Virus record (IMG/VR): IMGVR_UViG_3300048839_001082 | Span: 17,523-81,522 of that record | Reading direction: 5' to 3' (one strand) | DNA length: 64,000 nt | Source of the DNA: a virus | In this document: piece after piece, positions 9,601 through 17,809 of the stretch | Position numbering within the stretch: position 1 is the stretch's first letter | Layout of the letters: the number at the start of each line of letters is the position of its first letter | Notes under the pieces: generated by a model | Databases searched by the model: none | Told to the model about the DNA's origin: nothing | The model's input: only the letters and a program-made list of their open reading frames with translations | Program-made: the position numbers and the translations under genes

Positions 9601-12600
9601 TCCAACAAACACGTTATTAGGTCCGCTGTGGTTTAGCACCGGCCAACGTTATAAAAATGGTCAGCTGAATAATGTGTGGAGTCCTCCCGTCAAATTAGAA
9701 GGCGAGGGTGTTATAGCTGAATACAGTGTTACTGGATTACCTGGCACATGGCACTCTGTATTTGCTGAAGGTGATCTTTATGGTCGTTACAAAGTTGGTG
9801 ATGGTGACTGGTCAATTGCGGCAAGAATCGTTGCGGAAAATGGAACTTATGTTAGCTATATCTTTAAAAGATCAGCTACAGATATAAGTGGAACACGACC
9901 CACGGGAAATGATCCCACATCAAATCAGGGATGGTTTGATGCGCCTCCAGCGGCTAATGTTAATGGTGATCCACTCTGGGCAAGTTTTGCTAATAAAACA
10001 CTTGATGATGTTGTGATTGGGCTTTGGAGTTTCCCGGTACAGCTTGAAGGTGGTGCTTTTAAGATAGAATATAGTGATGATGGTTTGGGAGATTGGAATG
10101 CTACTTTCAATGGGACCACACATAAATGGGCTCGCGTAAGTCAAGATAATGGTGCTCACTGGTCACCTTCATATAAAATAGTTGGTGAAGATGGAACATC
10201 TTTTGTACTCAAAGGTACAAAGGCAACTGTGGGTGATCTGCCAGCTTCCGGAAATGCAGTGGGTGATATTTGGATTGTGACCGCGGACGGGAATGGTTAT
10301 GCATGGGATGGTGATTCTTGGAATAATGTAGGCTCAATTCAAGGACCTGAGGGGGCTGCCGGTAAATATTCCACATTTGTGTTTAAACGAGCACCGGCAA
10401 CACCGGTACCGACAACACCTACAGGGAACGATCCGACCGCACAAGGCTGGCTTGATTCCCCTCCAGCTGCGGATAACGGAAAGCCATTATGGGTCTCAAC
10501 GACTTACAAAACAGCCGCGGGTGTATTGATCTCTCCGGGCTGGACCACTCCGGTACAATTGGAAGGTTCCGCCGTAAAGGTTCAATATAGTGATGATGCT
10601 GCTGGTACCAATGGATGGTTTGATACTTTCAATGGCACTACTCACAAATGGGCACACTACTCAACGGATGGTGGTTTCAATTGGTCGGCTTCAATAAAGA
10701 TTGTCGGTGAGGACGGTGCTGACGCTATTTACGTTGATTTGACATCTGAATCGGATGTTACTGCAGCGGAGGCTGACGGCACCGGGTACGTACTCCCTTC
10801 AAGCAATCAATTAAAATTGTATGTTGGCGGTGTACATACAACAGTTGGTGTTACTTACGGTGGTAATGGGACTGTATCGGGCCTTACGGCAAGCATTAAT
10901 ACTTCAGGTGTGATCACATTCTCAGGTGCAAGTTGGACTTCAGATACGGTGGAATTCACGTTCACCGCGACACTCAATTCTATCAGTTATTCAGCCAAAT
11001 ACACTTACGCAAAATCAAGAAAAGGTTCCGATAGTATTTTTCCGGATCTTTTATCTGAAGCGGATGTCATTTCAGCAAATTTATCGGGAGTTTTGACAGC
11101 TTCTTTGCCGACGGGAAATAAATTCAATTTGCATAAGGGTGGTTTTATAATCCCATCAGCGCAAGTTGTCTTCGGCGGTAGTACTACGAGAAATGGATTG
11201 ACATTAAATATTGGTGCTTCAACTGGAGTTATTACACTCACTCAAAATCCCACTTGGACAAGTCTTTCTGAATCCTTTGTGTTAACTGCTACATATGGCC
11301 CTCCAGGTTCTGAAGTTGTGTACAGTAAAATTTACACCATATCTAAAGCACAACAAGGTGCGACGGGTGATGCCGGATCGAAAGGTGATACCGGTGAGCA
11401 GGGTGCACCGACCTATACATGGGTTGCTTATGCTAATGACGCTAATGGCACTACGCTCTTTTCGACGACAGACCCCGTCGGTCGTGCATATATTGGTCTA
11501 GCTTTCAATCAGTTAACACCGACACCTGAAGCATGGCCTGGATATTATACATGGTCTTTAATCAAAGGCGAACAAGGTATTCCGGGTGTCGGTATTCAAG
11601 GACCTCCTAGCTATACTTGGATAGCTTATGCAAATAACGCTACAGGCTTAAATTTCAATACAGGAGCTTGGACTAACGAAACTTATATCGGTATTGCTGT
11701 AAACAAATCAACTGCGGATGAATCCGGAAGTGTTTGGTCGGATTATGTGTGGTCAAAAATTCAAGGTTCGAAAGGTGATACTGGGAATCCTGGTCAACGC
11801 ACCATAATTTTGACCTGTTATAAATGGTATATGAGCGCACCCGCAGTCAATGATTATACACAGGTTGTGACTTATACATGGGCAGGCGGGCCTATAAGCT
11901 ATCCAGGTGGTACTATTGCATGGGCGACAGCTGCTCCCGCAAATACCTTGGGGGAAGGCGCATCATTATATCAATTAGAATTACATATAACAGACTTAAC
12001 GGGTATTTCGACTCAAACAGTTTCCAATTGGTCCGCGGCAAAACTAAATGTAATTGGATATACACCCGCAGGTATTGTTGGTGCCAATGGGCAATCCGCA
12101 AGAAAAGCCTACAAAGTTACTACCATACTTTCTCCAGCGCCAAGCGTTACTGCAGGAGTGGGAGATGCAGCTCCGACGGGAGGATGGTCGTTTATTGCCA
12201 CAACAACACTTGCTTCGTATGAATATCAATTCACTGTGGATGGCATTCTAACTCCCGGTGGTAATATTACATGGGGAAATCCTTATTTAGCTTCATGGAA
12301 AGTTGGTAATTTACAAGCTATAGCCGTCGATACAGGTGCTCTTAATGTTTCATTAGGGATGACGATTTCTGATACAGGGAGCATTGCGTCATCAGGTGCT
12401 ACTGCTTTTGGAACAGGTGTTGGTATCTGGCAAGGTTATGAAGCAGGTCAATACAAAGCCAGATGGGGAAATCCCACAGGCGCTAGAGTGCAATGGACAG
12501 GTACCAACTTTCAAGTTTATAATACAAACAATCAACTTGTGTTGAGTGCGGGTGGAGCGGTGTGGGATTATGTTACAGGGACGGGCAAACCCGCGAACAA

Positions 12601-13603
12601 TGCGGGGACGGTAATTGATGGTTCAAGAACCACAAACCCGCAACCTCAAGAATTTCCGCCTCATGAAACATTTTATCTTAAAGATGCAGCATCTATCCAG
12701 CACCCTACGACGTATGGTTCCCTTGGTATATTAAGAACTGTTCGTCCTTACGGACCAGCTGATGATCCAGATCTTACAGGTGGTGCTGTTAATCAATGGT
12801 TTGAAATTAACGGAATGGTGGGATTCCGAAAATCCACAAATGCAACTACGTGGGGCAGTTGGGAGTATGTTCCTAATGGCAAAATTAAAAGTAGCAATGT
12901 CACCACATTTATTGACTCCGCGGCTATTGGTTGGGCACAAATCGGTAATCTAGATATAAATGCCAATGGTTATTTACGATCTGTCAAACCAAGCTATGGC
13001 AGTGCCACTGCCGGTATTTATCTTGCTTATAATAATGGTGTCCCTCATTTAGACATTGGTGATTCAACAAAGTATTTTCGTTGGAGTGGAACTGATTTAT
13101 TGGTCGGTGGAGACATCATTGCCACCGGGAATATCAAGGCGAGGAATGTTACTAACTCTATATCCAATTCTCTTCAAAATTTTCAATTGCCAGTAACAGG
13201 AGGAAATGGTGCTTATCAAAGACTTATTGTCGGTGATTTTACTAAAGAACATGCAGGTTCAAAAGTTTTTTTATACTTAACACTTGTTTTAAATATAAAT
13301 ATAGTGAGTGGAGTTAATGGAGGTCTTGCTTCTTTAGTAGTTCCAGTGGCAGTTATAGGTGGTAAAGGAGCTGAGTCTTACATTTTTAGATATCCTGTTT
13401 CATCTTATTATACATCAAGTCCTATTAATATTCCTATATCGTTTTCAATGGACATTACCCCTTATGTATACGATGGATCTCCCAATCCTATAAATATTGA
13501 TATTAATTATATACAGTTGGTAAATGCTAATCAAGTTTCATTTAATTGGATTAGTACTGCTTTCTTATCAGGATCGTGCATTGTAACAGAATTGAAAGTA
13601 TAG
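6692..13603 (+). CDS. Central tail-tip/host-attachment protein (gpJ-like)
   Basis: A 2303-aa protein, the largest in the window. It starts at ATG behind AAGGAA. The N-terminal third resembles gpJ-type tip proteins (FLFIQQALCVGPIQGV, then hub-like beta domains). Residues about 830-1340 hold four divergent copies of a module of about 110 residues (F.F.R...GW.D.PP....PLW...VQLEG..YS.D...W). Then come Ig-like repeats and short collagen-like Gly-X-Y stretches (GATGDAGSKGDTGEQG, GEQGIPG, GSKGDTGNPGQ) alternating with YTW.AYAN modules. The C-terminus is fibre-like and probably contacts the receptor. It should form the distal tail tip with the preceding split part. Confidence 0.88.
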   Translation: MPGGNPYEDYAASVDAQSAAEAAVVPEQYNTVTIPGTVLNKTVEGEKNEFLFIQQALCVGPIQGVYDVLIDDGLGLTEPSLGAAGYEDLDAKPLYQSAAMRFDIHNGNGEEADNILVKNFPSRYSAKFPNTANASICVKLDRENPQFNGVPNAQFFIEGKLVRDITRSGSVGAYTYALTGFVYSNNSALCLLDYLLLSEGGKGLSASQIDLESFYDARILCDTPVLDNALIGGRIWRPESGRRSVSQRNLPLYECNIVIDTEKTIRENVEAILNTMGDARLVWSQSKYKLVVAYPDSNAAIPYSGEITDDELVLGEPIDISWPTSSERLNFCTVRFRNESMDFKEDSVSWPPKQSGTYLRGIGAYSYPIVTGWPLGETTSVFMNANAVWTGGTDNTFVWKFAVKNSGAHTLDIAVDDDGLLNVRRNGILESNATNVGTGNNWRNFVTRSFNWVEDDIIEVTILANNYQGRIAGVAGRVLNVALQAQIWTTRSPAYTDFVTVNQDKTVYDEFLTEDNNILLEADIFADGISDYYHALAKAEEMVRTSRSAFIIEFTYKIKDRYYEPGDFVKLTSSTLNFDELPLKTDEIKSKDDFTATVKATRFDYTQLAWNVNDNEYIAPKAAYDFLLNAPSEVVLDREIISNLQSSGTVRWKSTGDSKIIGYIVYVNKGGDNDANGYPLFTEVGRTGISEEFELPTLGYMYGGVGVKAISNTSSSKMTVNAQVIFNNRKIALTSSDTQFIRRGPVDEPSTITLTAHIAGYVNPVIHWYKNDVLLPDSSTTLVISSDPDGLSVVYRLTVEESEFVWNGEHRTALYSTITIATLSVGNAAFTDYIFRRALTMPATPTEQGMPAGWYDTPPTPNGNPLWVTWAEKDSDGFLITSWVTPVNIESGDIHVQYSKDGIADWHDVFAPGDLFIHYNVNGGAWSAAIQISFEGIDYLTTHFIFTRSLLDPPALDNTADEPVGWLDAPPTNTLLGPLWFSTGQRYKNGQLNNVWSPPVKLEGEGVIAEYSVTGLPGTWHSVFAEGDLYGRYKVGDGDWSIAARIVAENGTYVSYIFKRSATDISGTRPTGNDPTSNQGWFDAPPAANVNGDPLWASFANKTLDDVVIGLWSFPVQLEGGAFKIEYSDDGLGDWNATFNGTTHKWARVSQDNGAHWSPSYKIVGEDGTSFVLKGTKATVGDLPASGNAVGDIWIVTADGNGYAWDGDSWNNVGSIQGPEGAAGKYSTFVFKRAPATPVPTTPTGNDPTAQGWLDSPPAADNGKPLWVSTTYKTAAGVLISPGWTTPVQLEGSAVKVQYSDDAAGTNGWFDTFNGTTHKWAHYSTDGGFNWSASIKIVGEDGADAIYVDLTSESDVTAAEADGTGYVLPSSNQLKLYVGGVHTTVGVTYGGNGTVSGLTASINTSGVITFSGASWTSDTVEFTFTATLNSISYSAKYTYAKSRKGSDSIFPDLLSEADVISANLSGVLTASLPTGNKFNLHKGGFIIPSAQVVFGGSTTRNGLTLNIGASTGVITLTQNPTWTSLSESFVLTATYGPPGSEVVYSKIYTISKAQQGATGDAGSKGDTGEQGAPTYTWVAYANDANGTTLFSTTDPVGRAYIGLAFNQLTPTPEAWPGYYTWSLIKGEQGIPGVGIQGPPSYTWIAYANNATGLNFNTGAWTNETYIGIAVNKSTADESGSVWSDYVWSKIQGSKGDTGNPGQRTIILTCYKWYMSAPAVNDYTQVVTYTWAGGPISYPGGTIAWATAAPANTLGEGASLYQLELHITDLTGISTQTVSNWSAAKLNVIGYTPAGIVGANGQSARKAYKVTTILSPAPSVTAGVGDAAPTGGWSFIATTTLASYEYQFTVDGILTPGGNITWGNPYLASWKVGNLQAIAVDTGALNVSLGMTISDTGSIASSGATAFGTGVGIWQGYEAGQYKARWGNPTGARVQWTGTNFQVYNTNNQLVLSAGGAVWDYVTGTGKPANNAGTVIDGSRTTNPQPQEFPPHETFYLKDAASIQHPTTYGSLGILRTVRPYGPADDPDLTGGAVNQWFEINGMVGFRKSTNATTWGSWEYVPNGKIKSSNVTTFIDSAAIGWAQIGNLDINANGYLRSVKPSYGSATAGIYLAYNNGVPHLDIGDSTKYFRWSGTDLLVGGDIIATGNIKARNVTNSISNSLQNFQLPVTGGNGAYQRLIVGDFTKEHAGSKVFLYLTLVLNINIVSGVNGGLASLVVPVAVIGGKGAESYIFRYPVSSYYTSSPINIPISFSMDITPYVYDGSPNPINIDINYIQLVNANQVSFNWISTAFLSGSCIVTELKV

Positions 13604-13604
13604 T

Positions 13605-14195
13605 ATGCAATATTTTAAATCGGATGAATATGGAAATATTATTCAAATATTACAATCAGACCACGGAATTAACGATATTTCTTTTATACAATATGAGAAT
13701 GATCTTTCAAAACACTGGTATAACATAAGCACGCAGACCGTTATTCAATATACTGATCTACAACAGACAAACAAACGTAATTATAAAATTGGTGCTACGC
13801 ATTGGTCTAATGCAACAATGGAATGGGTGATTCCTGATGCACTCAATAACGCAAAACGCCTAGCCAATTCAAAGATAACATATGCACGTTCTCTCGCGAC
13901 ATTATCTAGCTTTACCTATGACGGAAAAGAAATTGCCACGGATTCATTATCAAGATCAGATATTGATGGAATTTCTAGTTATGTTGCGTTATTTGGAGCA
14001 TTGCCGTCCAACTTTCCGAACGCATGGAAAGCGATGGATAATACATATGTTTCAATTCCCGATGTCGCGACTTGGAAATTATTCATAACTGCGATGGTCG
14101 CTAAAGGCACGACAAATTTTCTCAATTCAGAAACAAAAAAATCATCAATTGCGTCAGCGCTCACGGTGGAGGAAGTTGAGGCCATCCAATGGTAA
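13605..14195 (+). CDS. Tail fibre assembly-like protein, DUF4376 type
   Basis: A 196-aa protein that starts one base after the tail-tip stop. Its C-terminal half (about residues 80-195) has the pattern of DUF4376, with a YDGKE..ATDS element and a helix-rich W-containing end, found in tail-fibre-associated proteins of Gram-negative phages. The N-terminal part reads like a short fibre-contact domain (YFKSDEYGNI). It is either a fibre chaperone or a small tip component. Confidence 0.65.
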   Translation: MQYFKSDEYGNIIQILQSDHGINDISFIQYENDLSKHWYNISTQTVIQYTDLQQTNKRNYKIGATHWSNATMEWVIPDALNNAKRLANSKITYARSLATLSSFTYDGKEIATDSLSRSDIDGISSYVALFGALPSNFPNAWKAMDNTYVSIPDVATWKLFITAMVAKGTTNFLNSETKKSSIASALTVEEVEAIQW

Positions 14196-14380
14196 TCCCT
14201 TTGCATGAAATCGGAGAAGATATCGCTAGATTGATTATTGAGGTACATCAAACGGCGGCTCAATTGGAGAATCTTGCAGTATCTAAAAGATTACGTAAAC
14301 TAGCCGATGAGTTAGATGAATGTAGAAAAGTTGTTTTAGCATCAGACGAATATTTGAATTCAAAATGGGGAGATTTGTGA
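14189..14380 (+). CDS. Hypothetical small helical protein
   Basis: A 63-aa acidic protein with heptad-like Leu spacing (LENLAVSKRLRKLADEL), so a short coiled coil is likely. It overlaps the preceding gene by 7 nt and ends immediately before the next ATG, which fits co-translation in the late tail/lysis operon. No family is recognised. Confidence 0.6.
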   Translation: MVIPLHEIGEDIARLIIEVHQTAAQLENLAVSKRLRKLADELDECRKVVLASDEYLNSKWGDL

Positions 14381-14812
14381 ATGATTCGTGTCGCATTTCG
14401 CTATAAAGATCCCAGATTTTTTTCAAGAGCGGTTTGCTTGTTGCAAGGCGGTGATAGCGCACATTGTGAAATTGCTTGGAAATGGGAAAATGATACGCAC
14501 ATTTGCGTGAGTGCCTCTTTTCTTGATGGAGGTGTTCGTACTAAAAGTATTAATATGTCTAAAGAAAAATGGCGTATTTACGAGATGCAAGGCTCACCTG
14601 AATTGGTACGTGCTTGGCTTTTCAGAAATAAGGGCGCTCCCTATGATGTCTTAGGTCTAATGGGGTTCATCTTTAGAAGAATTAAAGGCTGGCGAAATGC
14701 TTGGTTTTGTTCTGAAGTGGCCGCTGAAGTTTTAGGATTGCCTGACCCTTGGAGATATGATTTAAATTTACTTGAAAGCATATGTATCAGATATGGTACT
14801 CGTGTTAATTAA
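14381..14812 (+). CDS. Permuted papain-like amidase/peptidase (NlpC/P60-type)
   Basis: A 143-aa protein with the permuted NlpC/P60 (YiiX-like) order: an early His in DSAHCEIAW (about residue 28) and a later catalytic Cys in WFCSEV (about residue 107). In this superfamily the Cys and His cleave amide bonds of cell-wall peptides or lipids. Its place just ahead of the lysis genes fits a tail-associated or lysis-associated enzyme. No signal peptide is visible. The fold call rests on the paired motifs. Confidence 0.6.
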   Translation: MIRVAFRYKDPRFFSRAVCLLQGGDSAHCEIAWKWENDTHICVSASFLDGGVRTKSINMSKEKWRIYEMQGSPELVRAWLFRNKGAPYDVLGLMGFIFRRIKGWRNAWFCSEVAAEVLGLPDPWRYDLNLLESICIRYGTRVN

Positions 14813-15144
14813 AATGTATCAATGAAGCTCGTCGAATGAGGTTCGGGAACTCTGACCGGGTGACGCTCCAGGTTGCCCCAAGTCGGCCCGAAACGCGTCG
14901 AAGGCGAGCCGAACGCCGCCACCCCCTGACCACCCCCATGCGGGGCGGGTCGCGGGGCAAGGTGGGCGTTTTTAGGTCACGTATTTTCAGTGCGGATTTT
15001 TTCCACGGGAGCGCGATTTCGATTGAAAAAGCTGTTAAATTAACCCATTCCGACGTGCCCCCTATATTAATTCCTTAGAGTTCCCCAAGGAGTTACCGTT
15101 AATATCCGCTGTTTCTAATTGATAAAGATTAGTAAAGGATAGTA
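14813..15144 (+). other. Non-coding gap with GC-rich island
   Basis: No convincing gene lies in these 332 bases. Bases 14836-14965 are far richer in G and C than the flanking genes and contain a GCCGCC...CCCCCATG arrangement that also occurs near 44812-44830. A GATTGAAAAAGCTGTTAA motif at 15021-15038 recurs at 51906-51922. A promoter candidate follows at 15040-15068. The 80-codon frame through the island has an implausible Arg/Pro-rich composition. Confidence 0.5.
15040..15068 (+). promoter_or_regulatory. Candidate sigma70-type promoter for lysis genes
   Basis: TTAACC and TATATT are separated by 17 bases, matching the bacterial -35/-10 consensus at 4 of 6 and 5 of 6 positions. It lies about 75 bases upstream of the membrane protein and endolysin genes. 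A host-polymerase promoter is plausible, but no experiment supports it. Confidence 0.35.
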
Positions 15145-15690
15145 ATGGAATTAATAGCTGCAGTATTCGGTTTCTTTGCTCCATTTCTGACTGAAGCGTT
15201 TAAGATATTTCAGAAGAAACAAGATAATGCTCATGAGCTCTCCATGATGAGAATTCAGATTGAAGCTAAAGCACAAGAACATGTTTATAGAATGGAAGAG
15301 ATTAATGCTAATGCTGATATCGCTGAAATGAGCACTCTCAGAGCTGCTCCTACATCTTTCGGTGTACAGTTGATCGATGCAGCTGCTAATAAGAATTTTA
15401 GCAAGTGGATGATTGGCCCGGTATTTTATCTATTTGCCATTCTTGATTTTATATCCAGTCTCGTGAGACCCACGATCACTTACGCGGCTTTCACGTTTTA
15501 CGCGGCAGTGAAGTGGGCTCAGTTTGAGCATGCTCGTACATATCTTGGAAGCAATTATAGCGCGCTTTTGCAGATATGGACGACTTCAGATATGTCCATT
15601 GTTATTTTAGTGCTATCCTATTGGTTTGGACAAAGAGCAGCTAAGGCAGCCTTTGGTGGCTCAGCTAATACAATAACCAAAGGTGGCTAA
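15145..15690 (+). CDS. Membrane protein upstream of endolysin, possible holin
   Basis: A 181-aa protein with an N-terminal hydrophobic segment (about residues 3-20), a charged helical middle, and two or three hydrophobic segments in the C-terminal half (about 90-125 and 150-165). It starts at ATG behind AAAGGATAGTA, and its stop overlaps the endolysin start by 1 nt. Direct coupling to an endolysin suggests a holin or lysis-regulating membrane protein, though it is larger than typical holins and a structural membrane protein is possible. Confidence 0.6.
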   Translation: MELIAAVFGFFAPFLTEAFKIFQKKQDNAHELSMMRIQIEAKAQEHVYRMEEINANADIAEMSTLRAAPTSFGVQLIDAAANKNFSKWMIGPVFYLFAILDFISSLVRPTITYAAFTFYAAVKWAQFEHARTYLGSNYSALLQIWTTSDMSIVILVLSYWFGQRAAKAAFGGSANTITKGG

Positions 15691-16190
15691 TGGACAAAGA
15701 AGTCTTAGAATTGGTGAAAACAATTGCAATGCCATTCGAAAGACTTTATTTAGATGCGTATTGGGACCCTCATCCTCACGGTCTTCCGACACAAGGATGG
15801 GGTCGTCTCCTCTCTCGCTACAGTCGGAAAATGCATCTAGATGAAGGTAAAACTTTAGAGCAAGCTAATGAATGGCTTCGCACCACATATCCACGAATAA
15901 CCAGAGACACGGCTGATGAATGGCTTGAAGAAGATATTGAAAAGGCTAATAAAGCGGTTAAACGATTGGTCAAGGTCTCACTCACTCCGGGACAAGAAGC
16001 TGCCTTAACTGATTTTGCCTATAACGTAGGACCGGGCAATTTACAAATTAGCACACTTCTTAGAATGATAAATCGAGGTGACTTCCCGGATGCCGTTGAA
16101 GAATTTGAGAAGTGGAATAAATCAGGGGGTGTTGTTCTTAAAGGTCTAGTTCGCCGTAGAGCGGCTGAAGTTTTGATGTTTATGCTTTGA
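15690..16190 (+). CDS. Endolysin, GH24 lysozyme
   Basis: A 166-aa T4/lambda-type muramidase that would cleave peptidoglycan glycan strands at lysis. The N-terminus shows the E-x8-D...T catalytic pattern: E17, D26 and T34 (PTQGWG). The C-terminal half carries the family signature around ALTDFAYNVGPGNL and the RRRAAE element near the end. Length is normal for the family. There is no signal peptide, so export would depend on a holin, likely the coupled upstream membrane protein. Confidence 0.93.
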   Translation: MDKEVLELVKTIAMPFERLYLDAYWDPHPHGLPTQGWGRLLSRYSRKMHLDEGKTLEQANEWLRTTYPRITRDTADEWLEEDIEKANKAVKRLVKVSLTPGQEAALTDFAYNVGPGNLQISTLLRMINRGDFPDAVEEFEKWNKSGGVVLKGLVRRRAAEVLMFML

Positions 16191-16191
16191 T

Positions 16192-16413
16192 ATGGAAATC
16201 ATACATTTGGTCGCTGTTACCCATATCAATAATACGACTTTGAGAACAGTTGAGATGGAAGATAAAACTTTTAGAACCATTGAATTTCCATTTAAAGGAG
16301 AACCGACCGTACTTGAAAGTTATTCGAAAGTATTCGAATCGACCATTGGTCATGTAAATTGGGCGCATGTAATAAAGACGCGCAGAGATTCAAACAATCA
16401 ACTTGAGGAATAA
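16192..16413 (+). CDS. Hypothetical protein, 73 aa
   Basis: A small protein starting 1 nt after the endolysin stop and ending just before the next gene. It is rich in Thr, Glu and Lys with a predicted beta-hairpin N-terminus. No family or spanin-like features (signal peptide or lipobox) are visible, so a lysis role is not supported beyond position. Confidence 0.55.
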   Translation: MEIIHLVAVTHINNTTLRTVEMEDKTFRTIEFPFKGEPTVLESYSKVFESTIGHVNWAHVIKTRRDSNNQLEE

Positions 16414-16414
16414 T

Positions 16415-16804
16415 ATGTTTAGTGTAACCGCAACTTTTTCTTTTCTGAACGCGAATGGCTCTCCCGCTAAAGATCCTGTGATCGAAAAGTGGAACGGTCT
16501 CGAGAAGATGAAAGTCGTCGATCAACTTGAAGATCGTTTTTTAGAATTTTTATTGAAGTTAAATCAAGTCGCCACTGATGTTGGACATGGTAGAGTTGAA
16601 AAGCCCTCCACCACGAATCCTGTGGAAGTTCAATTGGAAGTTTTGGTTACTGAAGATGGAAAGAAGTGGACCAGAGCCGTTTTCGAATGGCCTAATATGG
16701 GCGAAGAGCAACAGGCAGTGATGTTAGGCTTATTCTACGGTGAAATGGCCACTCTCGATAAAGATACTGCTGATAAGAAAGAAAGCAAGAGCAAACAAAG
16801 ATGA
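16415..16804 (+). CDS. Hypothetical protein, 129 aa
   Basis: An ATG at 16415 preceded by GAGGAATA is the best start. The protein has a beta-strand N-terminus (MFSVTATFSF), a helical middle and a Lys/Glu-rich C-terminus (DKKESKSKQR). It is soluble, with no motif I recognise. Its stop overlaps the next small gene by 4 nt. Confidence 0.6.
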   Translation: MFSVTATFSFLNANGSPAKDPVIEKWNGLEKMKVVDQLEDRFLEFLLKLNQVATDVGHGRVEKPSTTNPVEVQLEVLVTEDGKKWTRAVFEWPNMGEEQQAVMLGLFYGEMATLDKDTADKKESKSKQR

Positions 16805-16893
16805 ATTTCCTATTTCGTATTAAACTCAGACTTCTGTATTGGGTGGGATACGCAGAAGGTCGCTTCGATTTACTCACTAAATTGTTAAAATAA
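16801..16893 (+). CDS. Micro-protein, 30 aa
   Basis: A 30-codon frame starts in an ATGA overlap with the previous stop and encodes an amphipathic, basic peptide (IKLRLLYWVGYAEGRF). Coupling by overlap is the main support. It could be a real late micro-gene or a chance frame. Confidence 0.35.
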   Translation: MNFLFRIKLRLLYWVGYAEGRFDLLTKLLK

Positions 16894-16916
16894 CCTTCTG
16901 AAAAATTGCGGAAAAA

Positions 16917-16948
16917 GGGGTATCTTATATGAGAAGTAGAGATACCCC
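16917..16948 (+). promoter_or_regulatory. Promoter-like motif inside inverted repeat
   Basis: GGGGTATC (16917-16924) pairs with GATACCCC (16941-16948). The loop side contains GTATCTTATATGA (16920-16932), a 13-nt motif repeated exactly at 20692-20704, in both cases a short distance ahead of a gene with a good ribosome-binding site. No proper -35 box is present, so a promoter for the phage's own RNA polymerase is possible. Confidence 0.4.
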
Positions 16949-16968
16949 TTAACCCAATAGGAGATCAA

Positions 16969-17163
16969 ATGCTAGACTTCCATGCCCATGCTCGTAGAGA
17001 GCTTGATGCAACAGCATTACGTTGCAGATTAGAAGCGAATGTACTCGAAGCGAAGCGGACATTTAAAAATGATCCTCCAGAGCTTCAGATGGAGATTGAT
17101 TATCTCCGTCACAAGGCCTCTAAGCTTGATGCTGAAAGAGAACGACTGGAATTTCGAGATTAA
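16969..17163 (+). CDS. Hypothetical charged coiled-coil protein
   Basis: A 64-aa highly charged helical protein (DAERERLEFRD at the end) with ATG behind AGGAGATCAA. It is probably the first gene behind the promoter-like element at 16917. No family is recognised. Confidence 0.6.
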   Translation: MLDFHAHARRELDATALRCRLEANVLEAKRTFKNDPPELQMEIDYLRHKASKLDAERERLEFRD

Positions 17164-17448
17164 GTTCTGTGGGTAACTCCTACGGCGTGGTGGTCACCAC
17201 GAAATAAGTGACGCCTTCGACAGGTATGTCGACCCAGTCTTACAAAGGGGTATTAATACTAGTGAGGGCGGCTAGCACCGTCTCAATTGCGATGAGTAAC
17301 CATGCTAGTGGTCTCATGTCGGATTCGTAACCGACACAGCTGGTAGGCTATCCCTTCTACCGCCGGCTAATGAAATGAAGGAACCCATCTGAAATATGGT
17401 GGGACCACTTAAGCATCTTCGAAAGAGGGTGGTTTACAGGAGAAAACC
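17164..17448 (+). other. Structured non-coding region
   Basis: No gene is supported in these 285 bases, but many inverted repeats are. Around 17190 CGTGGT pairs with ACCACG inside a wider GGCGT/ACGCC pairing. A two-hairpin unit sits at 17292-17335. A further GGTAG...CTACC hairpin lies near 17341-17361. The region leads into the gene at 17449 and probably forms a folded leader or small RNAs. Confidence 0.45.
17292..17335 (+). repeat. Two-hairpin RNA element, copy C (divergent)
   Basis: ATGAG (17292-17296) pairs with CTCAT (17313-17317). Immediately after, GTCGG (17318-17322) and CCGAC (17331-17335) enclose the loop ATTCGTAA. The second hairpin matches those of the copies at 17741 and 19615 in size and in the GTAA loop end, with a compensatory change in the stem (GUCGG/CCGAC against GCCGG/CCGGC). 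Its first hairpin is different, so it is the most distant member. Confidence 0.4.
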
Positions 17449-17673
17449 ATGTGCGAGCTTTGTGTTCTCGGGGGTTGGCCAGAAGGTGAATGCTTCTGGA
17501 GTGAAAAGAACAAGAACGAGGAATCAATCATGATTGACTCGATCATGATTCACGACGACGCGGCCGCGAATGATCTTCTCGCGAGTGAGCGTCTCGATCT
17601 GTTGTGGGAATACGTCTGTGATTTCTACAGTACACCCAGGCAGACTTACGCGCGTTTTGTTTTCGGGGTTTGA
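17449..17673 (+). CDS. Hypothetical protein, 74 aa
   Basis: ATG is preceded by CAGGAGAAAACC, a strong ribosome-binding site. The N-terminus has CELC, and the rest is acidic and helical. G+C content is higher than in the flanking tail genes, as in most genes from 17.4 to 21.3 kb. No family is recognised. Confidence 0.55.
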   Translation: MCELCVLGGWPEGECFWSEKNKNEESIMIDSIMIHDDAAANDLLASERLDLLWEYVCDFYSTPRQTYARFVFGV

Positions 17674-17740
17674 ATACATGCATGGTGCTGACCCTGTGCA
17701 TGCTAAGCCTCCGACGAGGCGGAGTCAGCTAGGAAAAACT

Positions 17741-17776
17741 GTGTCACCGAATTGACACGCCGGATCAGTAACCGGC
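17741..17776 (+). repeat. Two-hairpin RNA element, copy A
   Basis: Hairpin 1 is GTGTCA/TGACAC with loop CCGAAT; hairpin 2 is GCCGG/CCGGC with loop ATCAGTAA, directly adjacent. The copy at 19615 has the same architecture with a completely different but complementary first stem. This copy lies 34 bases ahead of the AcrIII-1-like gene. Confidence 0.55.
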
Positions 17777-17792
17777 ATTAATTTTTTTTTTT
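17759..17792 (+). terminator. Rho-independent terminator or attenuator
   Basis: The second hairpin of the repeat (GCCGG, 8-nt loop, CCGGC) is followed after ATTAA by a run of 11 T (17782-17792). That is the pattern of an intrinsic terminator, placed just upstream of the ring nuclease gene, so it may act as an attenuator. Confidence 0.6.
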
Positions 17793-17809
17793 CGACCAAA
17801 GGAGTCAAA

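Noticed and set aside
14836-15078. 80-codon + strand ORF through the GC-rich island
   Set aside because: Arg/Pro-rich random-looking product, no ribosome-binding site, and composition explained by the non-coding island.
17318-17335. Possible tRNA anticodon arm (TTCGTAA loop)
   Set aside because: The loop has eight bases, no acceptor or T arm is nearby, and the hairpin matches the repeated two-hairpin RNA element instead.
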